Positions 10,328-20,670 are shown, counted from the first letter of the stretch. The stretch: DNA of 64,000 nt from Tsukamurella conjunctivitidis (GCF_007858475.1 NZ_VIGX01000002.1:62001-126000); one strand, 5' to 3'. Notes: generated by a model from the letters alone, not told the origin. Program-made: numbers and translations.

Positions 10328-11495
10328 CCGGCTCCTCCGGCGGCACAACGCGCTGCCGCAGGTGATCCAGAGCCGCACCAAGCGGCTCTGGAACGCCAAA
10401 CTGCCGATCCTCCAGTGCGCGGTCGCCGCCGGCATCGCGTGGTTCATCGCGAACGACGTGATCGGGCACGTCTCGCCCTTCTTCGCGCCGATCGCCGCGA
10501 TCATCTCGTTGGGCCTGTCCCTGCAGCAGCGGCTGCGTCGCTCGCTGGAGCTGGTCGGCGGCGTCACGGTCGGCATCGGCGTGGGCGATCTGCTCATCTC
10601 CGTGATCGGCACCGGGCCCTGGCAGCTGGCGCTCGTCGTCGCGATCGCGATGGCCGTCGCGGTGCTCGCCGATCGCGGCCCGCTCGTGCCCATGCAGGCC
10701 GCGTCCTCGGCCGTCTTGGTCGCGACCCTGATCCCGCCCGGTTCCACGGGCGGCTGGACCCGGATGCTCGACGCGCTCATCGGCGGCCTCGTCGGTGTCG
10801 TGATCGCCGCACTGATCCCGAACAATCCCGCCCGACGGCCCCGCAAGGACGCGGCCAAGGTGCTCGACACCATGCGCCGCGTCGTCGCGTCGATCGCTGC
10901 GGGCCTCACCGACCGCGACATCTCCTCGCTCGAGTGGGCCCTCGAGACCGCCCGCGCCACCCAGCCCGACCTGGACCAGCTCACCAGCGATCTCGCCGGC
11001 GGCCTCGAGATCGCGAGGGTCTCGCCGCTGTTCTGGAGCTCGCGGCCCCGGATGGACAAGCTGCAGGCGATCGCCGATCCTCTCGACAACGCCGTGCGCA
11101 ACGTGCGCGTACTGGCCCGCCGCGCGCTCGCCTCGAATCAGAACGGCGAGCGGATCGACCCGGCGCTGGTCACCGAGGTCGGCCGCCTGGCCGAGTCCTT
11201 CAAGATCATGCGCGACGTGGTGCTCGCCGAACCCGGCACGCATCCCGACCAGGCCGACGGTGCGCGGGTTCTCCGGTCCGCCGCGCGACGCGCCAATGCG
11301 CTGCCCATGCACGACGAGATCTCCGAGAGCGAGTCGCTCAACGAGGTGATGATCTACGGGCAGCTGCGTTCGACGATCGTCGACCTGCTGCAGGTCGCGG
11401 GCCTCTCGCGCACGTCGGCCGTCGCGCAGATGCGCGACACGCGCGCCGTCACGAAGCCGCAGCCCGTGATCGATGCCGACCCGGACGTCAGCTGA
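10287..11495 (+). CDS. FUSC / aromatic acid exporter-like membrane protein
   Basis: 402 aa from a GTG inside the end of the preceding gene. The first ~190 residues carry about six hydrophobic segments (LPILQCAVAAGIAWFIANDV, FFAPIAAIISLGLSL, LELVGGVTVGIGVGDLLI and others) as in the FUSC/ArAE family. The rest is soluble and helical, with repeated charged stretches. Family members export aromatic acids or other small organic compounds; the substrate here is unknown. The 3' end overlaps the convergent gene by 8 nt. Confidence 0.78.
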   Translation: MTPKPPAPSDSARSRLLRRHNALPQVIQSRTKRLWNAKLPILQCAVAAGIAWFIANDVIGHVSPFFAPIAAIISLGLSLQQRLRRSLELVGGVTVGIGVGDLLISVIGTGPWQLALVVAIAMAVAVLADRGPLVPMQAASSAVLVATLIPPGSTGGWTRMLDALIGGLVGVVIAALIPNNPARRPRKDAAKVLDTMRRVVASIAAGLTDRDISSLEWALETARATQPDLDQLTSDLAGGLEIARVSPLFWSSRPRMDKLQAIADPLDNAVRNVRVLARRALASNQNGERIDPALVTEVGRLAESFKIMRDVVLAEPGTHPDQADGARVLRSAARRANALPMHDEISESESLNEVMIYGQLRSTIVDLLQVAGLSRTSAVAQMRDTRAVTKPQPVIDADPDVS

Positions 11496-12129
11496 TGAGC
11501 AGCCAGTCGTCGGTGTTGCGGTAGAAGGTCGCGCGGGTCACGACGCTGGGATCGGTGCGGCCGTCGCGGGTCACGACGAGCTCGAGCCCGCCGGTCTGCG
11601 CGGCGCGACCGGACAGCCACCGTCGGCGCACGCCCTTCGCGAGCCGGGCGCGGACCCCGCCCCCATCGGTCGAGCCGGTCGGCTCGACGATGACGGCCTT
11701 CGCCTGTCCCGTGAACAGCTTCTCCGAGTCCACGAAGGTCTCGCCGGTGAGCGGCCCGCCGTCGGGACCCGTGATCTTGGCCTTGCCGACGAGCACGAAA
11801 CCGCGGTCGTCGCGGATCAGGGGCACGGCGCGCGGGGTGCCGGTGAGCGGATCGCCCGGCGGGTAGATGGCGGAGGCGTGCGAGTTCTCGGTGGGCGAGT
11901 ACGCCACCTCGACGTCGAGCCGCTCCGACGCCATGAGCCGGGCGATCACCGCCGCCAGCAGCTCATCGGGGCCCGCGACCACGATCCGATGGGGGAACGT
12001 CAGCTTCTGCTTCAGTTCCGACTTCACGGAGTCGAGGTCCACGGTGATCGTTTCGAGGTCGCGGAGGCTGCCCGGGATGCGGACATCGGGGGCGCGCACC
12101 ACGACGGTGCTCTGGGTCACGGAGCTCAC
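11488..12129 (-). CDS. Conserved protein, probable Rv0358 homologue
   Basis: 213 aa from the GTG at 12127-12129; a second GTG three codons on is possible. The long antisense extension of this frame across purA is not coding. Sequence features: STVVVRAPDVRIPGSLRD, LTFPHRIVVAGPDELLAAV and a basic GVRRRWLSGRAA. There is no signal peptide or known motif. It is divergent from purA as Rv0358 is in M. tuberculosis, and the length agrees with that protein (about 215 aa). The function is not known; the orthology call rests on position and size. Confidence 0.6.
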   Translation of the reverse strand: MSSVTQSTVVVRAPDVRIPGSLRDLETITVDLDSVKSELKQKLTFPHRIVVAGPDELLAAVIARLMASERLDVEVAYSPTENSHASAIYPPGDPLTGTPRAVPLIRDDRGFVLVGKAKITGPDGGPLTGETFVDSEKLFTGQAKAVIVEPTGSTDGGGVRARLAKGVRRRWLSGRAAQTGGLELVVTRDGRTDPSVVTRATFYRNTDDWLLIS

Positions 12130-12189
12130 CGCACCTACTGTAAGGTTGCGGCACGGCTCGACGTTATCCAGGGGAATCCATCGAGGTGA

Positions 12190-13500
<1,311 letters not shown>

Positions 13501-13506
13501 GTCGCG

Positions 13507-13860
13507 CTAGGGCGTCGGGGCCGGGGTGGGCGTCACCGAGGTCGCGGGGGCGCCGGTCGTGGGGGTCACGCGGTGCATCCGCGGTCCCTCGCCGCGGCCG
13601 GGGCCGTGCTGCTTGGCGTCGGGGCCGCCCGGCCCGCGGTGGTGCACGGAGTGGGCCTTGTGCGTGCCGGTGACCTCGTTGACCCAGTAGCCGGCGGTGA
13701 AACTGACGCCGCTGATCCCGATGAGTCCGAAGACGATCGCCGCGATCAGCAGCTTCCTCGACGGCCCGGTCTTCGACGGTGCCGCGTCCGCGGCCGGGGT
13801 CGCGGTGGCCGGCGGGATCGGCGCGGTCGGCGTCGCCTGCGGTTCGGTGGGTTCGGTCAT
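13507..13860 (-). CDS. Small membrane protein with His/Pro-rich outer segment
   Basis: 117 aa from the ATG at 13858-13860. It has a Pro/Ala/Thr-rich cytoplasmic stretch, one TM helix (KLLIAAIVFGLIGISGVSFT), then an outer part containing THKAHSVHHRGPGGPDAKQH, which might bind metal, and a Pro/Thr tail. I recognise no family. It converges with purA, with the two stops 6 nt apart, and no partner is visible. About 160 nt between this gene and the kinase end at 14021 hold nothing I can identify. Confidence 0.55.
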   Translation of the reverse strand: MTEPTEPQATPTAPIPPATATPAADAAPSKTGPSRKLLIAAIVFGLIGISGVSFTAGYWVNEVTGTHKAHSVHHRGPGGPDAKQHGPGRGEGPRMHRVTPTTGAPATSVTPTPAPTP

Positions 13861-14020
13861 CGGTTTCTCGCTTCGGTCGGTGCGGTCACTGCGACCGCGC
13901 TGCACAGATGATGCGACCGCTCCCTGGGGATCGCCTGGCAGCCGCCTGCGAATCCGACCCGCCCGCGTCGCCCCGTGGTGTCTGTGGCCGCCGCGCGGAG
14001 TCCGGCCGCTCGCCGAGCGC

Positions 14021-14971
14021 TCAGCGCAGCGTCGGATCCTGCGCGCGGACCGCCTCGACCTCGTCCATCGAGGGTGCGTAGGCGCCGGCGCGGCTCACGG
14101 TGAGTGCTGAGGTGATGACGGCGCGGTGGAGCGCGGGCTGGACGTCGCTCCACTGCGCGGACCGCAGCCGTCGGGCGGCGTACCGCGAGCCCAAGTAGCC
14201 GGCGTCGAGCAGGCCGGAGACGAGGCCCGCCATGAACGAGTCGCCGGCCCCGACGGTGTCGCCCACGTCGACGGTCAGCTGGTCCACGTGCAGCATGTCC
14301 CGGTTGCCGGCGAGCAGCGCGTACGCGCCCCACGGCCCGCGGGTGAGCACCACCATCGCGGGTCCCGCCGCGATCCAGCGGCGCATCACGTCCTCGACGG
14401 GCTCGTCGGGGTGCAGCCAGGCGATGTCCTCGTCGCTGGCCTTCACCACGTCGGACTGCGCGATCATCTCCATCACCCGCGGGAGCACCTCGGCGGGCGT
14501 GCCCATCAGTGCGGGCCGGATGTTGGGGTCGTAGGAGACGGTGGCGTGGTCCCGGATCCGGGAGACCACGTCGCGCACACCGTCGGCGCCCGGCGCGAGT
14601 GTCGCGGCGAAGCTGCCGGTGTGCAGGTGACCGTAGCGCTCCAGGGAGCCGATGTCGGGCACCTCCCAGGCCAGGTCGAACTCGTACGTCGCGCGTCCCT
14701 CGGCGTCGACGTGCGCGTACGCGAGCGGGGTGTTGGCGGCACCGTCGGACCCGGCGACGACCTCGACCCCCGCCCGCGACGCGGTCTCGGCGATGCGGTG
14801 CCCGCGCACGTCCCGCCCCCACCACGACAGGATCGACGTCGGATCGCCCAGCGACGCCAGCCCGCACGCGACGTTGAACAGGCTCCCGCCCACGTGCTCG
14901 GACGGCTCGGCACCGTCGCGCAGGACCACGTCGACGAGCGCCTCGCCCAGGCACAGCGTCCGATCGGTCAT
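14021..14971 (-). CDS. PfkB-family carbohydrate kinase (fructokinase-like)
   Basis: 316 aa. The N-terminal substrate region has GGSLFNVACGLASLG, and the ATP/anion-hole signature DTVGAGDSFMAGLVSGLLDA carries the catalytic Asp near residue 245. VSYDPNIRPALM is also typical of fructokinases. It phosphorylates a sugar, probably fructose, with ATP. The gene starts 1 nt after the stop of the upstream sugar porter, so uptake and phosphorylation appear to be one operon. Confidence 0.88.
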   Translation of the reverse strand: MTDRTLCLGEALVDVVLRDGAEPSEHVGGSLFNVACGLASLGDPTSILSWWGRDVRGHRIAETASRAGVEVVAGSDGAANTPLAYAHVDAEGRATYEFDLAWEVPDIGSLERYGHLHTGSFAATLAPGADGVRDVVSRIRDHATVSYDPNIRPALMGTPAEVLPRVMEMIAQSDVVKASDEDIAWLHPDEPVEDVMRRWIAAGPAMVVLTRGPWGAYALLAGNRDMLHVDQLTVDVGDTVGAGDSFMAGLVSGLLDAGYLGSRYAARRLRSAQWSDVQPALHRAVITSALTVSRAGAYAPSMDEVEAVRAQDPTLR

Positions 14972-14972
14972 C

Positions 14973-16382
14973 TCAATGTCCCTTCGCGGCCAGCGGATCC
15001 GTGGAGCCGTCGGCGTCGTCGAGGCCCAGCCGCTCGGCCATCTCCTCGAGCGGTATGCCCTTGGTCTCCGGCATCACCTTTATCACCCAGAGCAGCTGCA
15101 GCACCATGAACCCGAAGAAGATCGAGAAGGCGACGCCGCCGCCGAAGGCGCCGATGATCGGCGGGAACGCGAAACTCGTGATCGCGGCCCACACCCAGTG
15201 CGTGAGACTACCGAGCGCCTGCCCGCGACCGCGGATGCTGTTGGGGAAGATCTCGGACAGGAACACCCAGATCACCGCACCCTGGCCGAAGGCGTGGGAG
15301 GCGATGAAGACCATGAGCCCGAGCAGGACCAGGATCGACGAGGTGCCGTCGAACGAGCGGCCGTCGCTCTCGTAGTAGAACATCACGGCCGCCATGAAGC
15401 CGAGGGAGATCAGGTAGCCCACCGAGCCGATCAGCATGAGCCGCCGGCGGCCGAGCCGGTCGATCACCGTGAGGGCGGCCATCGTCGCGATCAGGTTCAT
15501 CACGCCGACCGCCACCGACATCAGGTACGCCGCATCGGTGCTGGCGCCGGCGTCCTGCATGACGCGCGGCGCGTAGTAGAGGATCGCGTTGATGCCGGAC
15601 ATCTGGTTGAAGAAGGCGATGGCGATGGCCAGCAGGATCACCTTCCGGTGGCCACGGGTGTAGAACCTGGTGCGCTCGCGGCCCTGCTCGGCGGCCAGGG
15701 ACTCCTGGATCTCCGCCATCTGGGCGTCGGCCTCGGCCGGCGTGGAGCAGAGCCGCTCGGACGTGGCGCGCGCCGCCACGAGGTCGCCGTGCCCGGCCAG
15801 CCAGCGGGGCGTCTCCGGCACCGTCGGGAGCATGACGAGGAACAGGACGGCCGGAACGACCATGACCCCGAGCATCCAGCGCCAGGCGTGCGGGTCGTCG
15901 CCCATGACCGTGCGGATGATCGCGTTCGACGCGTACGCCACGAGGATGCCCGCGACGATGTTGAACTGGACCAGGCCCACGAGTCGCCCGCGGAACTTCG
16001 GCGGCGCGATCTCGGCGGTGTAGATCGGGGCGCACACGCTCGACGCGCCGATGCCGAGGCCGCCGAGGAATCGGAAGAGCTGGAGTATCTCGACCGAGGA
16101 GGTGGGCGCGAACGCGCAGCCGACGGCGCTCACGACGTAGAGCACGCCGATCGCGTACAGCACCTTCTTCCGGCCGAACCGGTCGGCGAGCCGGCCGGAG
16201 ACGAGCGCACCGACGATGGTGCCGATGAGCGCCGTCGTGACGGTGAATCCGAGGGCGGCGTCGGACAGGCCGAACTGCTCCTGGATCTGCTTCTCGGCAC
16301 CGGAGATCACCGCCGTGTCGAAGCCGAAGATGAGTCCGCCGGTCGCCGCGACCACGGCGCTCCTGATCACGAGTGCCTTCAT
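14973..16382 (-). CDS. MFS sugar porter
   Basis: 469 aa with 12 hydrophobic segments. Sugar-porter signatures are clear: GRLADRFGRKKVL after TM2, IYTAEIAPPKFRGRLVGLVQ, VPETPRWLAGHGD, FNQMSGINAILYYAP, DRLGRRRLML and VMPETKGIPLEEME-like PETKG near the end. The family imports hexoses, pentoses or polyols with protons. The tandem kinase suggests fructose or a similar hexose. The ATG at 16380-16382 is the first in frame with a membrane helix (MKALVIRSAVVAATGGLIFG). It is divergent from purT. Confidence 0.9.
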   Translation of the reverse strand: MKALVIRSAVVAATGGLIFGFDTAVISGAEKQIQEQFGLSDAALGFTVTTALIGTIVGALVSGRLADRFGRKKVLYAIGVLYVVSAVGCAFAPTSSVEILQLFRFLGGLGIGASSVCAPIYTAEIAPPKFRGRLVGLVQFNIVAGILVAYASNAIIRTVMGDDPHAWRWMLGVMVVPAVLFLVMLPTVPETPRWLAGHGDLVAARATSERLCSTPAEADAQMAEIQESLAAEQGRERTRFYTRGHRKVILLAIAIAFFNQMSGINAILYYAPRVMQDAGASTDAAYLMSVAVGVMNLIATMAALTVIDRLGRRRLMLIGSVGYLISLGFMAAVMFYYESDGRSFDGTSSILVLLGLMVFIASHAFGQGAVIWVFLSEIFPNSIRGRGQALGSLTHWVWAAITSFAFPPIIGAFGGGVAFSIFFGFMVLQLLWVIKVMPETKGIPLEEMAERLGLDDADGSTDPLAAKGH

Positions 16383-16521
16383 GCTCCGAACGTAGGCGCC
16401 CGGCGCGGCGCTCCGCGCGGGAACAACCGAAACGCTCACCACCGCAGAACGATCGGAAACAAACGCGAATCGACAGGTCGGCAGCCGCGCCGCGGTGCTC
16501 CGCGTTTGCCAGAATGGACCC

Positions 16522-18249
16522 ATGACGAACCTCAGCGAGACCGGCGGCAACCCCCGGATCGGCACGGCGCTCACCCCCGGTGCCACCAAGGCGCTGATGC
16601 TGGGTTCGGGCGAGCTGGGCAAGGAGGTGGTGATCGCCTTCCAGCGGCTCGGCGTGGAGACGATCGCCGTCGACCGGTACGCGAACGCGCCCGCGATGCA
16701 GGTCGCGCACCGCAGCCACGTCATCGACATGACCGACGCCGCCGAGGTGCGCCGCGTCATCGAGGAGGAGAAGCCCGACTTCGTCGTCCCCGAGATCGAG
16801 GCGCTCGCCACCGACGCCCTCCTCGCCGTCGATGAGGAGGGGCTCGCCGAGGTCATCCCCACCGCGCGGGCCGTCGCGCTGACGATGGACCGCGAGGGCA
16901 TCCGCAAGCTCGCGTCCGAGGAGCTCGGCCTGCCGTGCTCGCCGTACGCGTTCGCCTCGTCGCTCGAGGAGGTGCGCGCCGCGTCGCGCGAGGTCGGTTT
17001 CCCGTGCGTGATCAAGCCGGTGATGTCGAGCTCGGGCAAGGGCCAGTCCGTGGTGCGCTCGGTCGAGGAGCTCGACGGTGCCTGGGAGTACGCCGTCGAG
17101 GGCGGCCGCGTCCGGAACGAGCGGGTCATCGTGGAGGGCTTCGTCGACTTCGACTACGAGATCACCCTGCTCACGGTGCGCGTCTACGACACCGATCGCG
17201 GCAAGGTGGTCACGCGCTTCTGCGAGCCGATCGGGCACCGCCAGTCCGACGGTGACTACGTCGAGTCCTGGCAGCCGCAGGCCATGAGCCAGGCAGCCTA
17301 CGACGCGGCGACCTCCGTCGCGGGCCGCATCACCACGGCGCTCGGCGACGGCGGCACGGGTGGCCGCGGCGTCTTCGGCGTGGAGCTCTTCGTCAAGGGC
17401 GACGACGTCTACTTCTCCGAGGTCTCGCCGCGGCCGCACGACACCGGCCTGGTGACGCTGGGCTCGCAGCGGCTCTCCGAGTTCGAGCTGCACGCCCGCG
17501 CGATCCTCGGCCTGCCGGTGGACACCTCGCTGATGTCGCCGGCCGCGTCGGCGGTGATCTACGGGACGAAGGACAGCAGCTCCGTGGCCTTCGACAGCGT
17601 CTCGCGCGCGCTCGACGTGCCCGAGAGCGACCTGCGCCTGTTCGGCAAGCCGGAGGGCTACGCCAAGCGGCGGCTCGGTGTGGCGGTCGCGACCGCCGAC
17701 ACCGTCGAGGTCGCGCGCGCCAACGCCGCCGAGGCGGCGGGCCGCGTCGTCGTGGTCGACAGCGCCGATCCGGTGCAGCAGGGCGCGCCCGAGACCACCG
17801 CCGTACCGATCCAGCGGCCGCAGCCGCCCGAGGACCTCTCCACCCGCGCGATGCCGGTCCAGCGGCCCGCGCAGCCCGGACCCGCGCAGCAGGCTCCGCA
17901 GCCCCCGTCCGCCCAGCCCCCGCAGGGCCCGCCGCCGCGTCCCGCGCAGCCGGGGCCGGGGCAGCCCCCGGTGCCGCCGGCCCCGCCGACCGCCGCGTCG
18001 CCGGTCGTTCCGCCCCAACAGCCGTCCTCGCGCGTGGCCCCGCCGCAGCCGGGTCCGGGCGATCCGGTCGCGCCGACGAGCATGCACCCCGTCGGTGCCC
18101 GGCGGCCCGCGCAGCCCCGCCCGATCCAGCCCGCCCCGCGGCCCGCGACCGGCGAGACCGCGACGCGCCCGAAGACTCCGGAGACCGAGGAGTACGACCA
18201 CAACCCGGCCACCTCCATCGGCCTGCCCCCGCAGCGCCCGCAGGACTAG
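16522..18249 (+). CDS. purT: Formate-dependent phosphoribosylglycinamide formyltransferase with Pro-rich tail
   Basis: 575 aa; typical PurT is about 390-430. Residues 1-415 are a complete Pur[35 protein letters not shown]-grasp elements [16 protein letters not shown] and [14 protein letters not shown], and [16 protein letters not shown]. It makes formyl-GAR from formate, ATP and GAR in purine synthesis. The last ~155 residues are a Pro/Gln/Arg low-complexity tail with repeated RPAQPGP-like units, absent from ordinary PurT. Homologues start MTNLSE-like, so 16522 was taken over 16495. The 3' end overlaps erm by 4 nt. Confidence 0.93.
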   Translation: MTNLSETGGNPRIGTALTPGATKALMLGSGELGKEVVIAFQRLGVETIAVDRYANAPAMQVAHRSHVIDMTDAAEVRRVIEEEKPDFVVPEIEALATDALLAVDEEGLAEVIPTARAVALTMDREGIRKLASEELGLPCSPYAFASSLEEVRAASREVGFPCVIKPVMSSSGKGQSVVRSVEELDGAWEYAVEGGRVRNERVIVEGFVDFDYEITLLTVRVYDTDRGKVVTRFCEPIGHRQSDGDYVESWQPQAMSQAAYDAATSVAGRITTALGDGGTGGRGVFGVELFVKGDDVYFSEVSPRPHDTGLVTLGSQRLSEFELHARAILGLPVDTSLMSPAASAVIYGTKDSSSVAFDSVSRALDVPESDLRLFGKPEGYAKRRLGVAVATADTVEVARANAAEAAGRVVVVDSADPVQQGAPETTAVPIQRPQPPEDLSTRAMPVQRPAQPGPAQQAPQPPSAQPPQGPPPRPAQPGPGQPPVPPAPPTAASPVVPPQQPSSRVAPPQPGPGDPVAPTSMHPVGARRPAQPRPIQPAPRPATGETATRPKTPETEEYDHNPATSIGLPPQRPQD

Positions 18250-19001
18250 GCGAACCGCGCGAAGGCCTCCGTCCAGTCCTCCGTGCGGAGGTCGCGGGGG
18301 AGTCGGGCGCCGCGTCCGACCGCCCACCTCCGCGCCTCGGCCCGACGATGCCGTGGCGCGACGCCCGCGAGGATCTCCGGGAGCCCGCGGCCGCGGCCGG
18401 TGAAGACGGCGTGCACGAAGGCCGCGTACGTGCGGCGCTGCGCCGTCGGCACGAGCGGGGTGCGCCGGCGCGTGATCGTGAGCAGGCCCGCGTCCACCGC
18501 GGGCCGCGGTGTGAACGCGGCGGCGGGGATCCGGCCGGCGAGGCCGAATTCGTACCAGGGCGACCACTGCGCGGTCATCATCGTCGCGCCGCCGACGCCT
18601 GCCCGCCGCCGTGCGACCTCCCACTGCACGATGAGGACCGCGCCGGTCCAGTGCTGTGCGTGCAGCAGCTTGCGGAGGACGGCGGTGGTGAGGTGGAAGG
18701 GCAGATTGCCCACCACCGCATGAGGTTCGGTGGGCAGCCGGTGCTGTAGGAAGTCGCCGTGCACGACGGTCGCCGCAGGCAGTGCGCGTCGCATGCGGCC
18801 CGCGTGGCGCCGGTCGATCTCGACGGCGGTGAGTGGACGTCCCAGTCGGAGTAGGGGTTCGGTCAACGCGCCTGCGCCGGGACCGATCTCGACGATGGGG
18901 CCGTCGGTGCGGCGGGTGAGGTCGACGACGCGGGCGATGACGGCACCGTCGGTGAGGAAGTTCTGGCCGTGCTCGTGACGGCCCCCGTGATGGGTGGGCA
19001 T
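18246..19001 (-). CDS. erm: Erm-type 23S rRNA (adenine-N6) methyltransferase
   Basis: 251 aa from the ATG at 18999-19001, which has GGAG 9 nt upstream. The Erm/KsgA fold is clear: [19 protein letters not shown]-binding [15 protein letters not shown] (37-51), GDFLQ, and the catalytic [13 protein letters not shown]. The HGQNFL start, short length and Arg-rich tail match macrolide-lincosamide-streptogramin resistance Erm rather than KsgA. It methylates A2058 of 23S rRNA (family knowledge). A structured leader with a small ORF precedes it. An in-frame ATG nine codons upstream (19028) is less likely. Confidence 0.85.
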   Translation of the reverse strand: MPTHHGGRHEHGQNFLTDGAVIARVVDLTRRTDGPIVEIGPGAGALTEPLLRLGRPLTAVEIDRRHAGRMRRALPAATVVHGDFLQHRLPTEPHAVVGNLPFHLTTAVLRKLLHAQHWTGAVLIVQWEVARRRAGVGGATMMTAQWSPWYEFGLAGRIPAAAFTPRPAVDAGLLTITRRRTPLVPTAQRRTYAAFVHAVFTGRGRGLPEILAGVAPRHRRAEARRWAVGRGARLPRDLRTEDWTEAFARFA

Positions 19002-19168
19002 GAAGGAGTTCTCCGGGTAGAGGATCACCCGGGCAGCGCGAATCGCCGCCCAGCGGAAGGATGCTGGGGCGGTGAAGCCGAGAAGGTGGGGAAGGCTCCG
19101 CCGCCGCTATGCGCGGCCGCGGTCCACCACTGCCGCCGCTGCTGCGGCGGCTGCTGCCGAAGAACTCA
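19002..19168 (-). promoter_or_regulatory. Structured 5' leader of erm, candidate translational attenuator
   Basis: From the predicted transcript start at 19169 the RNA can form three hairpins: a perfect 8-bp stem inside the small ORF (19132-19139 with 19144-19151), a 9-bp stem with one bulge (19046-19054 with 19063-19072), and a perfect 6-bp stem with an 8-nt loop (19013-19018 with 19027-19032). The last contains GG of the erm GGAG Shine-Dalgarno (19011-19014). The run at 19098-19107 just after the small ORF can pair with the same bases as the first stem, so alternative folds exist. This is the pattern of inducible erm leaders. Confidence 0.55.
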
Positions 19169-19169
19169 C
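19107..19169 (-). CDS. Leaderless 20-codon Ala-rich leader ORF upstream of erm
   Basis: GTG start, three Ser, nine consecutive Ala, then VVDRGRA and TAG. Five of the nine Ala codons are GCA, uncommon in this GC-rich DNA. There is no Shine-Dalgarno; TAGCCT ends 7 nt before the GTG, as in leaderless mRNAs. RGR fits the Arg/Lys-x-Arg/Lys macrolide arrest motif, and VD followed by a basic residue recalls ErmBL, which stalls at its Asp-Lys step. Both are established for other erm leaders; function here is inferred. The ORF ends 105 nt before the erm start. Confidence 0.5.
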   Translation of the reverse strand: MSSSAAAAAAAAAVVDRGRA

Positions 19170-19176
19170 GGGATGC

Positions 19177-19182
19177 AGGCTA
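19177..19182 (-). promoter_or_regulatory. -10 hexamer of the erm leader transcript
   Basis: Minus-strand TAGCCT fits TANNNT, with 7 nt to the GTG at 19169. No convincing -35 or AT-rich WhiB7-type element is visible upstream. Confidence 0.5.
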
Positions 19183-19210
19183 GGCGCGCGCAGTGCGGGG
19201 CGCCACCGGA

Positions 19211-19933
19211 TTACCCGCGCTGGAGCCAGTAGGCCTGCGACTTGATCCGTTCCTTGGACAGGCCGAAATCGCGTTTGGCGGCCTTGGTGATCTCGCGCGT
19301 GGCCTTGGTCTCGGCGGCGACGAACAGGAAGGCTTCGGTGCCGATTCCCGCGCCGATGACGGTGGACACCAGTGTGGCCCCGCGGTTCTCGCGCGGCACC
19401 CAGGTGACGGTCTCGCTGTCCACCGGCAGTTCCCGCTCCGCGTCGTGCTGGTACTCGAGGTACACGCGGCACGGGGCCTGCGCGGTGCGCAGGATGCTGT
19501 TGATCGCGGGGATCGAGGCGGCGTCGCCCACGAGCACGTACTCCGACGGTGCCGGCTCCTCCGGGACGGTCAGGTCGGCGCCCATCATGGTGGCGGCGAT
19601 GCGGTCGCCGGGCTCGGCGTCGAGGGCCCAGCGGGGCGCGGGGCCGTCGTGGATCGCGAACTCGATGCTGAACTCCGAGCCCTCCGGCGCGACGATCGTG
19701 TAGCCGCGCTGCACGAGGCTGCCCTCGTCCTCATCGGTCGTGGCGGCGCCGCTCTTGGGGACCCAGAGGCGCACCCACATGGTCGGGAACCAGGGGTTGT
19801 CCTGCAGGAAGTCACCGCCGTCGAAGCGGATGCGGTGATAGTGCTCGCTGACGGACTCCGTCGAGAGCACTGTGAAAACGTAGTCGTCCGCCCGCATCGC
19901 CTTGAGGATCAGGCCGGTCACTCCTCTACCCAT
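19211..19933 (-). CDS. Siderophore-interacting protein (FAD-binding ferric reductase family)
   Basis: 240 aa. It has the SIP layout: a beta-barrel FAD domain with SEHYHRIRFDGGDF, QRGYTIVAPE and a DGPAPRWA segment, then the NAD(P)-side domain with YVLVGDAASIPAINSIL and a final FLFVAAETKATREITKA...RIKSQAYWLQRG. Family members release iron from ferric siderophores by reduction in the cytoplasm. A candidate IdeR box covers the start and the -10 (TAGCCT, 6 nt before the ATG), so iron-repressed expression is likely. No siderophore synthesis genes are in the window. Confidence 0.87.
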   Translation of the reverse strand: MGRGVTGLILKAMRADDYVFTVLSTESVSEHYHRIRFDGGDFLQDNPWFPTMWVRLWVPKSGAATTDEDEGSLVQRGYTIVAPEGSEFSIEFAIHDGPAPRWALDAEPGDRIAATMMGADLTVPEEPAPSEYVLVGDAASIPAINSILRTAQAPCRVYLEYQHDAERELPVDSETVTWVPRENRGATLVSTVIGAGIGTEAFLFVAAETKATREITKAAKRDFGLSKERIKSQAYWLQRG

Positions 19934-19951
19934 GAGCTGAGGCTACCCTAA
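19933..19951 (-). promoter_or_regulatory. Candidate IdeR/DtxR iron box
   Basis: Minus-strand TTAGGGTAGCCTCAGCTCA matches 15 of 19 positions of the mycobacterial IdeR consensus (TTAGGTTAGSCTAACCTAA). It overlaps the leaderless -10 and the first base of the siderophore-interacting protein start, which suits repression by iron-loaded IdeR. It also overlaps the end of the upstream SDR gene. Confidence 0.6.
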
Positions 19952-20656
19952 ATAATCCTGGCCGCCTACATACGTGGTGTGTGCCACGGCCGCGTCGGCG
20001 TCGACGGTGCCGGCGATCGCGGCCGCGAACTCGGTGACGGTGGGGAGGGGTCCCTGCGCGCGCCGGGCCTCGACGGCCGCGGGGTCGCGACGCTCCAGGA
20101 GGCGGACGATGATCGTGCCCTCGATCATGTCGCCGGAGACGACGCGCAGGTCGAGGTCCCGTTCGGTGGCGAAGGCGCGCAGCGCCCGCTCTCCGGCGAG
20201 CTTGCTGGCCGCGATCGGCTCGTAGCCGGCGGGGACCGGGCGGGTCTCGGAGAAGTGGGCCTGGTGGCTGGTGACGAAGACGATGCGCCCTCCCGGCCGC
20301 AGGCGTTCCGCGGCCGCGCGGGCGGCCGCGACCTGCGCGTCCCGGTTGAGCCGCATGGCGTAGTCCTCGTCGGCGCCGAGTTCGAGCCCGCCGGAGGCGT
20401 TGAGGATCACGGCGTCGACACCGCCGAATTCCGCGACCGCCGCGTCGAGCAGGTGGGCCGGCCCGTCGGGGGAGGTCACGTCGGCGCCCACGGCGATCGC
20501 GCGCCCGCCCGCCTCGCGGACCAGCTCGCACACCTTCTCGGCCCGGCGCTCCTTCTCGCGGTAGTTCACCACCACGTCGTGCCCGCGCCCGCCGAGCGCT
20601 ACCGCCGTCTCGGCGCCGACCCCGCGGGACGCTCCGGTCACCACTACGACCGCCAT
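19943..20656 (-). CDS. Short-chain dehydrogenase/reductase
   Basis: 237 aa with a classical SDR Rossmann start VVVTGASRGVGAETAVALG (TGxxxGxG). NASG replaces the usual NNAG, VTSHQAH stands in the Ser position, and YEPIAASKLAGE gives the YxxxK spacing. It is therefore probably an active NAD(P)-dependent oxidoreductase of unknown substrate. GGAGG lies 8 nt before the ATG. It is divergent from an HxlR regulator with a shared inverted repeat, so the regulator probably controls it. Confidence 0.85.
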   Translation of the reverse strand: MAVVVVTGASRGVGAETAVALGGRGHDVVVNYREKERRAEKVCELVREAGGRAIAVGADVTSPDGPAHLLDAAVAEFGGVDAVILNASGGLELGADEDYAMRLNRDAQVAAARAAAERLRPGGRIVFVTSHQAHFSETRPVPAGYEPIAASKLAGERALRAFATERDLDLRVVSGDMIEGTIIVRLLERRDPAAVEARRAQGPLPTVTEFAAAIAGTVDADAAVAHTTYVGGQDYLG

Positions 20657-20670
20657 TACTGAACCTCCGT

